Below are positions 1 through 10,391 of a DNA stretch of 64,000 nt, one piece after another. The position numbers were made by a program, and so were the translations under genes. This stretch comes from Chthonomonadales bacterium (lineage in GTDB: Bacteria > Armatimonadota > Chthonomonadetes > Chthonomonadales > CAJBBX01). The stretch's first letter is position 1; each line of letters opens with the position of its first letter. The stretch is taken from positions 1 through 64,000 of the forward strand of contig DAIDHP010000017.1 of NCBI GenBank assembly GCA_027459625.1, given 5' to 3'. The notes beneath the pieces are model-generated. The model was given only the letters and a program-made list of their open reading frames with translations, was not told the DNA's origin and searched no databases.

Positions 1-77
1 GGTGTGAACCGCCCGGTGCGGACCCGCATGCCGGGTGGTGTGGGAGGCGGGATCAGTAATGACCCCGCCTACCCGAT
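1..77 (+). mobile_element. 3' end of a group II intron (domains V and VI); rest of the intron and any maturase lie upstream of the window
   Basis: DV: ACCGCCCGG (8-16) pairs with CCGGGTGGT (31-39), with a CGC triad (10-12) whose G11 faces T36 (G.U), a 2-nt bulge TG (29-30), and upper stem TGCG/CGCA with a GACC loop. DVI: GGCGGG/CCCGCC stem with GTAA loop; basal GGGA (42-45) pairs with T70 and CCC (72-74), leaving A71 bulged 6 nt before a ...GAT 3' end. Confidence 0.88.
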
Positions 78-131
78 CCAAATTCATTTGACACTAGACC
101 CGAGCATATCGAGCCACCGCTCGATGGGTGA

Positions 132-2141
132 TCACAGAAACAACTTCTCAAGATACTCCGGAGCGTCCGAAAACGGCGGAATCTGTTTGTGAGCCACGCG
201 ATAGATTCTCTCGTGGCTCTTCCGCGCAGCTACCTGCAGAGGCTCGTAGGGAAGGTTGCACACGTCCACAAAACCGATATTCCAGTTCTCGCCGTCGAAC
301 CTCCCCAAAGCGGATTCATCGTAGAGCGTAAAGTAATGCACGCCGATGCATCCGGATTGAACCGCCGCATTTTCCACGTAGAATCGATAAGCGTCCCCGC
401 GCGACTTTTGATCTTTCACGCGACCGATTCCGCTTCCCGGCAATCCCACATCCAATGCGCCAAAATGCCATTCCCCAATCATCACGGGTTTCTTCAACAG
501 CTTGACAATCTCCTTAACCTTATCCTCGGGAACTCGTTCATTGTAGCAATTCATACTGAACACATCAAAACAACGCATTCCCGACAACGCCCATTCCGGA
601 GGTACGGTATAGTATCGCGCGCCGAGATTGAGATGGTTCGGATCGACCTCCCTGCAAGCTTCGGAGAGGGTTTTGAAGAGCTTCTCAACCATGAGGGAAC
701 TAAACGCCTCCAGATCGCTTTCAGCCTTATCGTTCAAAGGCTTGTTCCACTCTCCATGCGATATCTCGTCAATGCTCGCTGCGAGTCCCCATGCGTCGGA
801 GAAAGCGCCATCCGTGCGATATTTTTCCCTAAGCCATTGGCCTAACCGCTTGCGTGATGCGCAGTCAGGCGTATTGAATAGCATTCCTTTGGCGGGAGTC
901 AATTGAGTGAAACCCCATGTGGGTTCGTTCATCAGAAAGTATCCGATAAAAGCCTGGTCTTCCGCAGATTCAGACAATTGCTTCGCGTATTCCCTTGCGT
1001 CCTCTTCGAAACCGGGATCGAAGATATCCGGCATATCTCGAAAAACCATTCGAGCCCTTTTGGGAGTGAAATAAAGCGGGCGCACATATGGAAATCCCGC
1101 AGCCTTGGCGATTTTCCAGTCCGACCAGTTTCCCATCGTGTTGAAGCCCATATCCTTAAGGAGAGAGACGGAGATTTTCGCCCAGTTATCATAATAGTCC
1201 TTAGGACCGAATGCGCGAATCAGATTTGCGGCGAGGAAATTGATCTGATGAAGGTCGTCATATCCTCTGCCATAAGCTGCGGCGAATCCGGAATTCTTAT
1301 CAGGAAGCCACGTGAAGGCTTTCTTCAAATGCCCTATGGGGCAACCAATGTTTACTCCCACGCAATCCATTCCAGTCGACCAAAAGGCGAAGCCATCGGG
1401 ATCCACGAGCCACCATCGTTTCCCGTCGAAATGAGTGCGAAAGAAGCCTGTTGCGTCGAATCGTCTCGCGGTCCATCCCCCCCAGAAAGAAAACCCTTCG
1501 GGCCAGCGTTTCGTTTGGGAGGAATCCAACTGGGATTTGAGACGACTGGTCACCTCATCCGTCGAGAGGGATTTCTCCGCCCATGTGCGAAGAGTGTTTT
1601 GTCCCATTTCATCAATGAGCGGTCCCACTGGCAAGATGGGATCCATAAGTTTGGGAGGCTCACTCTCCCAGGCTTCCAAATCCGTCATGTGCCATTTCAC
1701 AGAATGCGGACCTTTTCTTAGCAGCGTAATTCGAAGCCTGTCCACTTTTTCCATATTGACCTTGTCTCCGCCGCACATGGGCTTTAGCCAAGCGTCCTCG
1801 CGCGGATACCGCCATTGATTTTGATGCACCGCCTCCAGAGGCGCGCGCATCCTCGCCTGGCATTGGTTCAATAACCCGAAAATCATGTGGAAGGCGGGTC
1901 CGGAGTCGCCTTCCTGCAGGGAAAGCTGATAAACCACCAACAGATCCCCCTCCAGGAGAAAATCCGATTTGAGGTATTTGGCATTGCCAAGTGCGCCTAC
2001 GGGGAACCGGTATTCCAACCCGTCACCGACTGAATTGGCCGTATAAATTGTCGCACTGGCAAGAGGCGATTCGCTCTTTTCACTTAGCAATCCCCCAATA
2101 TAGCCAGATAAGTTCAATATCCGCACCGTATCCTTGTTCAT
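132..2141 (-). CDS. glycoside hydrolase, agarase-like (TIM-barrel)
   Basis: 669-aa ORF; FDGKRWWLVDPDGFAFWSTGMDCVG and FIGYFLMNEPTWGF resemble agarase-like/clan-A hydrolases. Confidence 0.6.
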   Translation of the reverse strand: MNKDTVRILNLSGYIGGLLSEKSESPLASATIYTANSVGDGLEYRFPVGALGNAKYLKSDFLLEGDLLVVYQLSLQEGDSGPAFHMIFGLLNQCQARMRAPLEAVHQNQWRYPREDAWLKPMCGGDKVNMEKVDRLRITLLRKGPHSVKWHMTDLEAWESEPPKLMDPILPVGPLIDEMGQNTLRTWAEKSLSTDEVTSRLKSQLDSSQTKRWPEGFSFWGGWTARRFDATGFFRTHFDGKRWWLVDPDGFAFWSTGMDCVGVNIGCPIGHLKKAFTWLPDKNSGFAAAYGRGYDDLHQINFLAANLIRAFGPKDYYDNWAKISVSLLKDMGFNTMGNWSDWKIAKAAGFPYVRPLYFTPKRARMVFRDMPDIFDPGFEEDAREYAKQLSESAEDQAFIGYFLMNEPTWGFTQLTPAKGMLFNTPDCASRKRLGQWLREKYRTDGAFSDAWGLAASIDEISHGEWNKPLNDKAESDLEAFSSLMVEKLFKTLSEACREVDPNHLNLGARYYTVPPEWALSGMRCFDVFSMNCYNERVPEDKVKEIVKLLKKPVMIGEWHFGALDVGLPGSGIGRVKDQKSRGDAYRFYVENAAVQSGCIGVHYFTLYDESALGRFDGENWNIGFVDVCNLPYEPLQVAARKSHERIYRVAHKQIPPFSDAPEYLEKLFL

Positions 2142-2328
2142 ACCATGGTGTCCTCTTCATGAGATCATATATGAAATAGATTGTGACACGGAATGTCGTG
2201 TATTACCATATCGAAATCGTTTGAGAGCATCCATATCATCCACATATCATTATTCCCTTCGTTACTCTTTTCTAATGGCGTCCCGCATCATTGGATGTTA
2301 AACTGTACTTAATAGAGGGCTACCGATT

Positions 2329-3150
2329 ATGAAAACCAAATTGACCAGAAGAGAGTTCATCGTTGCGGGAGCTGGATTGACGATTATAAAAGGAGCGGGA
2401 AGATCATCGCGTAAAAATCCGTCGCCTCCCGCCAAAAGAGCGTCCGTTTTGATTGGATACGGATTGGTCAACCTTTGGCACACCATAGATTGCCATGAAT
2501 TGGCTGATTTGCTCTATTCGGCTGGCTGCACCATGACCGAAATAGAGTATGTCGCATGGTTTAACGAAGCGGCAAGGAAGGGGCGGTCCATTGAAACCCA
2601 CGTGGAATTTACGAAAACCTTCGTGGATGCGATGCGGCGTAGAAACATCACCACGATGATTTCACTCGTCAATTGGAACGCCGAGGCGGTGCGTCAGCAA
2701 GATGACGCCTGGTTTCAGGAACGATTGAATGAGATTATTCATAGCATTGGCACCAAGAAAGTCATGTTGATGGGGGTGTCCGAACCAAATGCGGATGAAA
2801 ATGGCAAAGCGTATCGCTGGATGGAGTATACGGTGAAGGAGTGGAAAGGTCTCAAAATCGCCAACGGGGATAACGGCAGAGGAGACCCCACGGTGAAGGG
2901 GTTCGATCTTGTGGATTGGCATTGGTGCGGTGATTTTGATGCGAAATCGGTTCGATTGTTGACGGATGGAAAGCCGACCATCAACAACACCGATTGCTGG
3001 CCCGTCTTAAATCCGGGGCCAGATCGCACTCGCACAATGGCTCAAGCGGCTCTGAAGCGCAAGGCGAATTTCAATGTGTACGGCTTTAACGACACCAAGA
3101 TAGACGAGGATGTCATCCATGTTCTGGGCGAATGCATTAGAGACGCCTGA
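2329..3150 (+). CDS. putative exported TIM-barrel glycosidase-like protein
   Basis: Tat-like N-terminus TRREFIVAGAGL; WxxRLNEIIH and VDWHWCGD segments; 273 aa. Confidence 0.45.
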   Translation: MKTKLTRREFIVAGAGLTIIKGAGRSSRKNPSPPAKRASVLIGYGLVNLWHTIDCHELADLLYSAGCTMTEIEYVAWFNEAARKGRSIETHVEFTKTFVDAMRRRNITTMISLVNWNAEAVRQQDDAWFQERLNEIIHSIGTKKVMLMGVSEPNADENGKAYRWMEYTVKEWKGLKIANGDNGRGDPTVKGFDLVDWHWCGDFDAKSVRLLTDGKPTINNTDCWPVLNPGPDRTRTMAQAALKRKANFNVYGFNDTKIDEDVIHVLGECIRDA

Positions 3151-3173
3151 GTCAAATCCAAGGAGAATTTCAC

Positions 3174-4301
3174 ATGAGTTTTATCAACGGCGGTAGTTGC
3201 AAAATTCGGAAAATGAGGCGAAGTGCGCTCGTCTCTCGCTTGATTAGATATCTTAAAAACGAATTATGCAATTACCCGAACAAAGTATTTATCATATCTT
3301 CAATGACGGCTGTATTATTCAGCGCGCTTGGTTCCAATCCTTCTTTTGCGACGACGCTAGGCGTGGATGGAGCTAGGTTCACAATAAACGGCAAACCCCA
3401 GTTTATGCTTGGCATAAGCTATTTCTCCGCTTTGGGGATAGATGCAAAAGCCACCCATGGGGATATTGATCAGATGCATAAGTTAGGATTTAACTGGATG
3501 CGAGTCTGGGCGCTTTGGCCGGCTTTCGGCAAAAACATCACCGCGTTCAAACCTGATGGATCTCCAATGCAACCCTATATGAATCGCCTAAAGGAACTTC
3601 TGCAGTATTGTGACAAGCGCGGCATGGTTGTGGATATCACTATGGCGCATGGGGCGACATTCGACGGCCAACCCTGCCTGCCAACGTTTGAGGATTATCT
3701 AAGCTCAATCCGCACCCTCGCAACCGATTTGAAAAAGTATCGCAATTGGTATCTGGATATGGCGAATGAGCACGATATTCGCGACGCCCGTTATGTGAGC
3801 TACGAGGATTTGCGTAAACTTCGGGATGCGGTCAAGCAAATTGATCCGAAGAGGATCGTGACAGCTTCCGGAGGAGGAATGGATGAGGCTTCATTGCAAA
3901 ACGCGTTGGTAACGGCGGGTTTGGATTTCATAGCCCCTCACCTTCCGAGACAGGCGGGGTCCGCCGAGCAAACCGAATCCATTACCAGGAATTGCTTGTC
4001 TGTAATGAGTAAAATGGGACATGTCGTTCCGATCCTCTATCAGGAGCCCTTTCGCAGGGATTACGGTAATTGGCAACCTGGATTGAATGATTTTTTCACG
4101 GACGCAATAGGAGCGAAGAGCGTCGGCGCGGCGGGTTGGTGTTTCCATAACGGTTCCAATGAGCATGCGAAAGACGGGCGGCCGCGCAGATCCTTCGACT
4201 TGCGGGATGGTCCTTTGTTCAGCCAACTTGACAGCGTCGAGAAAAATCTTGTAAACCAATTAGCCGGGAAACTGGCTTCCACCACTTGGGGCTCACCATA
4301 G
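3174..4301 (+). CDS. secreted cellulase-like (GH5-type fold) protein
   Basis: LGVDGARFTINGKPQFMLGISYF...MHKLGFNWMRVWALWP...YLDMANEHD typical of GH5-like proteins. Confidence 0.6.
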   Translation: MSFINGGSCKIRKMRRSALVSRLIRYLKNELCNYPNKVFIISSMTAVLFSALGSNPSFATTLGVDGARFTINGKPQFMLGISYFSALGIDAKATHGDIDQMHKLGFNWMRVWALWPAFGKNITAFKPDGSPMQPYMNRLKELLQYCDKRGMVVDITMAHGATFDGQPCLPTFEDYLSSIRTLATDLKKYRNWYLDMANEHDIRDARYVSYEDLRKLRDAVKQIDPKRIVTASGGGMDEASLQNALVTAGLDFIAPHLPRQAGSAEQTESITRNCLSVMSKMGHVVPILYQEPFRRDYGNWQPGLNDFFTDAIGAKSVGAAGWCFHNGSNEHAKDGRPRRSFDLRDGPLFSQLDSVEKNLVNQLAGKLASTTWGSP

Positions 4302-4356
4302 CTTTAATTCCCGAAGTTGTTGCCGGCGATACACCGGCTTCATATCAATATCCGGA

Positions 4357-5883
4357 GTGAAACCTTTCGTGTCCAAGGAAAACGATATCAATCTTTCCAT
4401 GTTCCGCGCCTATGATATCCGCACCCCCTCGTCATCTCTTGGGACTGAGTTGGCGAATAGGCTGGACCATGCCATGGCTATCTATTTCAAACTAGATTTG
4501 GGAGTGAATGGGGTTATCGTGGCGCATGACGCTCGTTCCAGCGGACCGCGTTATCTTCAGATTGGCGCTGAAATATTCTCAAACGCCGGGTTGGATGTGA
4601 TCGTCATTCCAGGCGTTTGTTCCACTTCCATGTTCTACTTTACAGCCATGCAGTATCCGGAAATGGCTGCGGTGTTGTTCGGTGCTTCGCACAATCCAGC
4701 CGGAGATACGGGATGCAAGATACTAGGGAAGGGAGTTATCCCCATTGCGGAGCATATCGGACCGGAGGGCGGCCTGGATAAAATCAAGGAGTATTATATA
4801 GCGGGAATCACCGCAAGCTCCAAATCGTGCGGATCCATCAAAGCTTATGATCCCACGGAAGATTATATCGCATACAGCATGGAGCTTGCTGGAGTGCGAA
4901 AAGGCGGGCTGAAGGGGCTCATGGTTTTGCAGGATTATCTTAATGGCGCTGCGGGACGCGAAATGATGCTCGCTTTCACTCGCGCGGACACGGATTTGTC
5001 GCCTCTGCATTTCACTGCGGATGGCTCATTTCCCCTAGGCGATCCCAACCCGGTGAAGGAGGAGGTGATCGCGGAGGGCATACGGACACTGAAAAAAGGC
5101 GGCTCGCTTCTCGGGGTTTTCTTTGACGGGGATGGGGACCGCATCGACTTTTACAGCGGGTCGGGGGAATACCTCTCCTCCAGTTTCGTGTTCGCAGGCA
5201 TTCTGCCGGAGATACGCAAACGCTTTCCGGGGGATGGGATCGGGGTCTACGCCGACTTGAAGTCCAATCCTCTCGCGATCATGGAGATGGCGAAGACGGG
5301 GGTGACGGTTAATGTTATCCGAAACGGTCACTCTCAGATAAAAAACGCCATGTACGAAAATCCCGCGATGGTCGCCACCGTGGAGGAATCGGCGCATTTC
5401 TACGAGGCGTTCACATATCAAGGCGCGAGATACTGTACGGAAAACACGCTCTATATCGCGCTCCTGACGGCTCGAACTTGGCTTGAGAATCCCAGGAAAT
5501 ATTCCGAACTGTTTGAAATTCAGTCCGAAACGAGCAGAGCGAGGGAATGGGGGTACAAATTCCCAGGCGATGATCATCGCGCGGAGGCTTTGAAGGATGT
5601 GGAGGAGTATTTCAAGTCGCTTGGTGCGAATGTGATGTCCCGCATGCCTAACGGGTACGATCTCGAAGCCACTATGATGCGCAAGGGCATTCCGTTCGAT
5701 ATCAATGAAAATACGATACTCTCATCGGACTGGCTGCAGGTATGCCAGAGAATATCTCAAAGCGAAAACGGATTGGCGCGCTGGGAGGTTGTGTCGGGCG
5801 ATCCGAAACTAACCGCCATGGCGAAGGAGGAGATCGCTCGCATTGTAAAAATACACGGCGCGGGGGATGAATACAAAGGATAG
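4357..5883 (+). CDS. phosphomannomutase/phosphoglucomutase family
   Basis: FRAYDIRTP, phosphoserine loop GASHNPAGDTGCK, metal loop FDGDGDRIDFY; GTG start. Confidence 0.85.
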   Translation: MKPFVSKENDINLSMFRAYDIRTPSSSLGTELANRLDHAMAIYFKLDLGVNGVIVAHDARSSGPRYLQIGAEIFSNAGLDVIVIPGVCSTSMFYFTAMQYPEMAAVLFGASHNPAGDTGCKILGKGVIPIAEHIGPEGGLDKIKEYYIAGITASSKSCGSIKAYDPTEDYIAYSMELAGVRKGGLKGLMVLQDYLNGAAGREMMLAFTRADTDLSPLHFTADGSFPLGDPNPVKEEVIAEGIRTLKKGGSLLGVFFDGDGDRIDFYSGSGEYLSSSFVFAGILPEIRKRFPGDGIGVYADLKSNPLAIMEMAKTGVTVNVIRNGHSQIKNAMYENPAMVATVEESAHFYEAFTYQGARYCTENTLYIALLTARTWLENPRKYSELFEIQSETSRAREWGYKFPGDDHRAEALKDVEEYFKSLGANVMSRMPNGYDLEATMMRKGIPFDINENTILSSDWLQVCQRISQSENGLARWEVVSGDPKLTAMAKEEIARIVKIHGAGDEYKG

Positions 5884-6270
5884 AAAAAGTGGATACTATT
5901 TGCGTATGGTAATATAGGAGACGCGAATAATGGCGCACTCTTCAGGTTATTGCGATATTTTGAAAAAAAGGCTGAGATCGCTCGTGTGAGGCTCGGGCAA
6001 GATGATTACGAAACATGTATTGCTGATCACTTGCATGTCACATGAAGCGTTATGCAACCGTATTATATTCAGTAGTAGGGAATATGATTATGCGGGAAAT
6101 CAAACAATTATCAAAGAAATACTTGCCAAGTGTTGGTTACTACGGTAATCTGTAATTGGTAATCGCGTTTTCTTATTCGCCTCTGATACGAGTGGTGTTT
6201 TAGTGAATTGAAAAAGTCAAGCGCCGTGTGGAGTATGATCCCCGGTGGAAAGATTAAAGGAGATTTTTTA

Positions 6271-6960
6271 ATGCGTTTTAATGGTAAAACGATCTTAGGG
6301 TCAGTTTTTCTCGCACTTGCCTTAGTGGCTTTCTCCGTTATGTCCACATCCTTTTGCCGTGCGGAGGATATGGAGAAATTGCCGTTGAAGTTGCCTCAAC
6401 CCACATTTGTCGGAACGCCGTTGGAGTTTCTCGCCGGACCAAAAGTTGAAAAACCCAAGCCCCAGCCCATGCCGATGGTCCCCGCCGGGACTATTAACTT
6501 GGCTCTGCACAAACCCGTTACAAGCAGCAAGCCGCCATTTGATCGATCTCTCTCATTGGTAACCGATGGCAACTGCGAAGCCAAGGTGGGTACGGCGGTT
6601 TTACTGAAGCCAGGGTTGCAGTGGATTCAGATTGATCTCGGAGCGGAGTGCCCGATTTACTATATTCAGGTATGGCACTATTTCAACGAGCCGTGCGTGT
6701 TCCATGATGTCATCGTGCAAGTATCCAACGATCCGAATTTCGTGAAGGGGGTTACAACCCTTTTCAACAACGACCAAACCAATAGCGCGGGATTGGGCAT
6801 TGGCAAGGATCGAGAGTATCTGGAGACCTATCTCGGCAAACTGATTGATGCCAAAGGGGTTAAGGCTCGGTATGTGCGCCTCTACAGCAAGGGCAGCAAC
6901 TACCGTGATCCGTTAAACCGATACATCGAAGTCGAGGTGTTTGGTTTACCCGCCAAATGA
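6271..6960 (+). CDS. secreted discoidin (F5/8 type C)-like protein
   Basis: AAAGGAG before ATG at 6271, signal peptide, INLALHKPVTSSKPPFDRSLSLVTDGN...WIQIDLGAECPIYYIQVWHYF. Confidence 0.65.
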   Translation: MRFNGKTILGSVFLALALVAFSVMSTSFCRAEDMEKLPLKLPQPTFVGTPLEFLAGPKVEKPKPQPMPMVPAGTINLALHKPVTSSKPPFDRSLSLVTDGNCEAKVGTAVLLKPGLQWIQIDLGAECPIYYIQVWHYFNEPCVFHDVIVQVSNDPNFVKGVTTLFNNDQTNSAGLGIGKDREYLETYLGKLIDAKGVKARYVRLYSKGSNYRDPLNRYIEVEVFGLPAK

Positions 6961-8537
6961 GTCGAAAGATACTTTTTGTAGCGGCGCTGCTAGTCCTTTG
7001 GGCTGCAGCGCTGCTGTTTCGTGTGGTCTCCATAAATAACCGGCCCGTGCACGCCGACGAATCCGTGCATGCGTTGAAATTCAGTCAGCTTTGGCTTAAA
7101 GGCGTTTACAAATACGATCCCAATCAGTTTCATGGTCCCACCATTTACTACGCCGCCCTCCCGATTGTATGGGCTGAGGGTCGGATCAATTTCGCCGACA
7201 CCCATATATCGGATTTCCGCCTCTCCATCGCTCTCTTCGGGGCGGGGATGATTCTGTTGCTCTTTTTCCTTTCCGATGCATTGGGAAAGCCCGCAACTTT
7301 GCTGACCGGCTTATTGCTTGCCATTTCGCCCGCGTTTGTCTTTTACAGCAGGTATTACATTCAGGAAATCGTGCTGGTCTTTTTCACTCTGGCTCTCTTG
7401 GCGTGCATATGGCGTTTTGTCGCTTCGCGCAAGCCCGTTTGGTTTTTGTGGGGGGGATTTTGTGTCGGCATGATGGCGGCGACAAAGGAGACGGTTGTTA
7501 TCAATCTCTTCGCGTTAGCCGTCGCAATATGCACGTTGTATCTGCACTCTCGATATGTCGAAAAAAAGCCTATCGATTGGCGCTCGGGAATAAAGTTATC
7601 TTATCTCATCGGGGCGGTTATCATCGCATTCTTCGTGATGGCGTTTTTCATCACGGGCAATTTCCGAAATCCCGTGGGATTTTGGGATTACTTTCTCGCC
7701 TATATTCCGTGGGTGCATAGGGCCCACGCTTCAGCGCTGCATCTGCATCCTTGGGGCTATTACCTTCATATCCTCGTTTGGTGGCATAATGGAAAGGGAC
7801 CCGTATGGACCGAGTTGCTGACGATCATACTCTCTCTGATTGGTCTGATTATCGCCTTCATCCCTCAATGGAGTGATCGGCTTGATATTCATCCTCGTTT
7901 CATTCGATTTGTGGGTCTCTACACGGTCATATTAACACTTGTCTATTCAACCATACCTTATAAGACTCCATGGTGCCTTCTGAATTTTTTGCTTGGGATG
8001 ATCATTATGGCGGGATATGGCGGCGTTGCGATGGTTCGACTTCTTCCCGGCGCCCCCTTGAAAGTCATTGCGACTCTGCTGATTTTTGGAGGATCGTTGC
8101 AACTTGCAATGCAGTCCTACGCCACCAGTTTTAAATATGAAGCCGACACACGCAACCCATATGTTTACGCGCAAACCGATCCCGATTTCCTGAGGTTTGT
8201 GAAACGGTTCCGCGCGATAACCGCAGCCTATCCGTACGGAAATCAGACCTTGGTGAAGGTTATATGGAAGGATAACTACTACTGGCCTATCCCATGGTAT
8301 TTGCGAGCCTATAAGAACGTGGGCTACTGGGGAGGCGTCATTCCGCCCGATCCTTCCGCGCCCATTGTTATCTCCTCGTATGATCTGGATGATGTCATGA
8401 CGGCGAAGATAAGCAACACCCATCTCATGACCGGACTGTACGCCATACGTCCCGGTGTCTATTTGGAGTTGTGGGTAAGGATGGATGTGTGGAAGGACTA
8501 TCTGAAAACCTTAAAACCCGGGGATGATGGGAATTGA
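6957..8537 (+). CDS. GT39-like membrane glycosyltransferase (TIGR03663/Agl23-like)
   Basis: Multiple TM segments; NNRPVHADESVHALKFSQLWLKGVYKYDPNQFHGPTIYY; overlaps upstream stop by ATGA. Confidence 0.75.
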   Translation: MSRKILFVAALLVLWAAALLFRVVSINNRPVHADESVHALKFSQLWLKGVYKYDPNQFHGPTIYYAALPIVWAEGRINFADTHISDFRLSIALFGAGMILLLFFLSDALGKPATLLTGLLLAISPAFVFYSRYYIQEIVLVFFTLALLACIWRFVASRKPVWFLWGGFCVGMMAATKETVVINLFALAVAICTLYLHSRYVEKKPIDWRSGIKLSYLIGAVIIAFFVMAFFITGNFRNPVGFWDYFLAYIPWVHRAHASALHLHPWGYYLHILVWWHNGKGPVWTELLTIILSLIGLIIAFIPQWSDRLDIHPRFIRFVGLYTVILTLVYSTIPYKTPWCLLNFLLGMIIMAGYGGVAMVRLLPGAPLKVIATLLIFGGSLQLAMQSYATSFKYEADTRNPYVYAQTDPDFLRFVKRFRAITAAYPYGNQTLVKVIWKDNYYWPIPWYLRAYKNVGYWGGVIPPDPSAPIVISSYDLDDVMTAKISNTHLMTGLYAIRPGVYLELWVRMDVWKDYLKTLKPGDDGN

Positions 8538-8568
8538 GGAAGGAGAGCTTCAAGCGCTCTCCTTCCTC
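8536..8568. terminator. bidirectional intrinsic-terminator hairpin between convergent genes
   Basis: GAGGAAGGAGAGC ttcaagc GCTCTCCTTCCTC, 13-bp perfect stem. Confidence 0.75.
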
Positions 8569-8572
8569 TCGG

Positions 8573-10120
8573 CTATTTATTATGCCTGGTGATCTCCGGC
8601 CAATTGTCCGTGCGGAACGGGAAAGCGGGCAGATCATCTTTGTTGTATAGGGTTACAACAAGGTAGGAAGCCCATCCATATCTCACCGCGACGGGATTTG
8701 GGACCTCAGGGGAGGATACCTCCACAGTGTCATCGCTCGTGATCTTTGCGTTCGCCCACACCCATTGCTGATCGGCTCCGGCAATGGCGAAACCTTTGAC
8801 CACCCCTCCCTTCGCCATCAAACCGCCATCGGTATGGGTGAAGGTGATTATGGCTTTATCTCCCTGCACCTTCATGGATTGATACACGGGTCCGTAGCAT
8901 GTCACATCCTCGCCGTAGACGTGTTTCTCCGCAACCAGTGCGAGGCGTTTACCCACATCCTGCTTGTCCTTGGGGTGGATGTCCGTAGGGTTGCCGATAT
9001 CGAACGCGGTGGCGATCCAGGTGTCAGGAAGGTCTTGCGTGGTAAGCCATTGCGCCTCTCGTAACTCCGCCCATGCGTCATTCCCAGGCTTTTTGGGAGG
9101 TCCGATAAAGCCGGCAAGCTGTACGATGAGGAACGGGAAATCATATCCCCATCTGTCACGCCAGTCGGAAATCATCACCGGAAGAAGCGTGCGGTACTGA
9201 TACGCTCTGCCCGCGTTGTTCTCGCCTTGATACCAGATCACCCCTTTTATTCTGATCGGTATGAGAGGGTTGATCATGCCATTGTAGAGAACTGCGGGAT
9301 AATTCGAGTTCCTCTCAATGGATTGCAGAATCGGCTCATTGTGCAGTTTCATCGCCACGTCCAGTTGCGCCAATTGCGAATCGAAATCCGTCATTCGTGT
9401 TTTCAACTGCCGTTCGCTTGTCCAGGATTCCGCCGGAGTACCCCCCCATGAGGAGTGGATTAGCCCGATAGGCACATGGAGGTTCCTGTAAAGGTCCCTT
9501 CCGAAGAAGTACGCCACTGCGGAGAAACCTCCCCAATCGCCGTCCTTGCGAAGGTTATCCGGGGTGCAGACGTCCCATGCGCCTTTACAGGTGGATGCGG
9601 GTTTCAGAGTGAGTTGATTCGGAACGAAAAACAGACGAACTTTTGGGTAATTCGCTTTGGAGATCACCTTGTCAGGATCTAACAGATTTCCCACGCCGAA
9701 TTGCATGTTCGATTGCCCGGAGCATAGCCACACGTCTCCGATGAGGATATTGGAGAAATGAGCCTGTGCATTGTCCGGACCGGAGACGATCATGTCATAC
9801 GGTCCGCCCGCTTTCATTGAAGGCAGCTTAACCATCCATTTTCCATCCGAGGTGGCGGTCGCTTCATACCTCTTTCCTCTGAATGTTAGGGTTACGGTTG
9901 CGCCCGGGGTGGTCCATCCCCATATTGGATCGTGTTCATTCCTTTGCAGCACCATATTATCGCTGAAGAGGGATGAAACGAATGGGAGCTTGCCATCCTG
10001 CGCCAGCGCTCCAATGAAGGTGGAGCCAAAAAGAATACAGGCAAGGAGGATGGTGAAGGGTATCGTCCATGATTTTCCGAAACGATAGTCGGGCGGATCA
10101 ATACGCGCTTTCGATAGCAT
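8573..10120 (-). CDS. sialate O-acetylesterase-like SGNH esterase
   Basis: LFSDNMVLQRNEHDPIWGWTTPGATVTLTF; GDVWLCSGQSNMQFGV; GVIWYQGENNAGRAYQYRTLLPVMISDWR. Confidence 0.9.
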   Translation of the reverse strand: MLSKARIDPPDYRFGKSWTIPFTILLACILFGSTFIGALAQDGKLPFVSSLFSDNMVLQRNEHDPIWGWTTPGATVTLTFRGKRYEATATSDGKWMVKLPSMKAGGPYDMIVSGPDNAQAHFSNILIGDVWLCSGQSNMQFGVGNLLDPDKVISKANYPKVRLFFVPNQLTLKPASTCKGAWDVCTPDNLRKDGDWGGFSAVAYFFGRDLYRNLHVPIGLIHSSWGGTPAESWTSERQLKTRMTDFDSQLAQLDVAMKLHNEPILQSIERNSNYPAVLYNGMINPLIPIRIKGVIWYQGENNAGRAYQYRTLLPVMISDWRDRWGYDFPFLIVQLAGFIGPPKKPGNDAWAELREAQWLTTQDLPDTWIATAFDIGNPTDIHPKDKQDVGKRLALVAEKHVYGEDVTCYGPVYQSMKVQGDKAIITFTHTDGGLMAKGGVVKGFAIAGADQQWVWANAKITSDDTVEVSSPEVPNPVAVRYGWASYLVVTLYNKDDLPAFPFRTDNWPEITRHNK

Positions 10121-10391
10121 ATGTTCACCTCACATGTGGATTTCGGGATACATGCATGATCTCCTTTTACTTGAAAAAGGTGAGTATCTTTGCATATATC
10201 TTGAATTGCTAAATTTTACCCTAAAAGGTATTACGCTCATTCTATTCAATTGATTGTGGAGAATTCGGAACAGGGATCATCGTATTTTGTTCTTCGATAT
10301 AGGTGAAGGTAGAATATTGAAGAAATTCATCCGACATTTGCATCCGGCGCAATATAACATTAATGTTTACGAGAGGGGGACACCGGAGGAA

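Noticed and set aside
4-331. Short plus-strand ORFs at the left edge (4-192, 128-331)
   Set aside because: The first reads through the group II intron RNA domains and the second is antisense to the hydrolase gene; neither looks like a protein
189-1818. Long plus-strand ORFs antisense to the first glycoside hydrolase
   Set aside because: Shadow frames of a well-supported minus-strand gene; same reasoning applied to other long antisense ORFs (e.g. 5035-5577 under the phosphohexomutase gene, 49664-50386 under rdgB)
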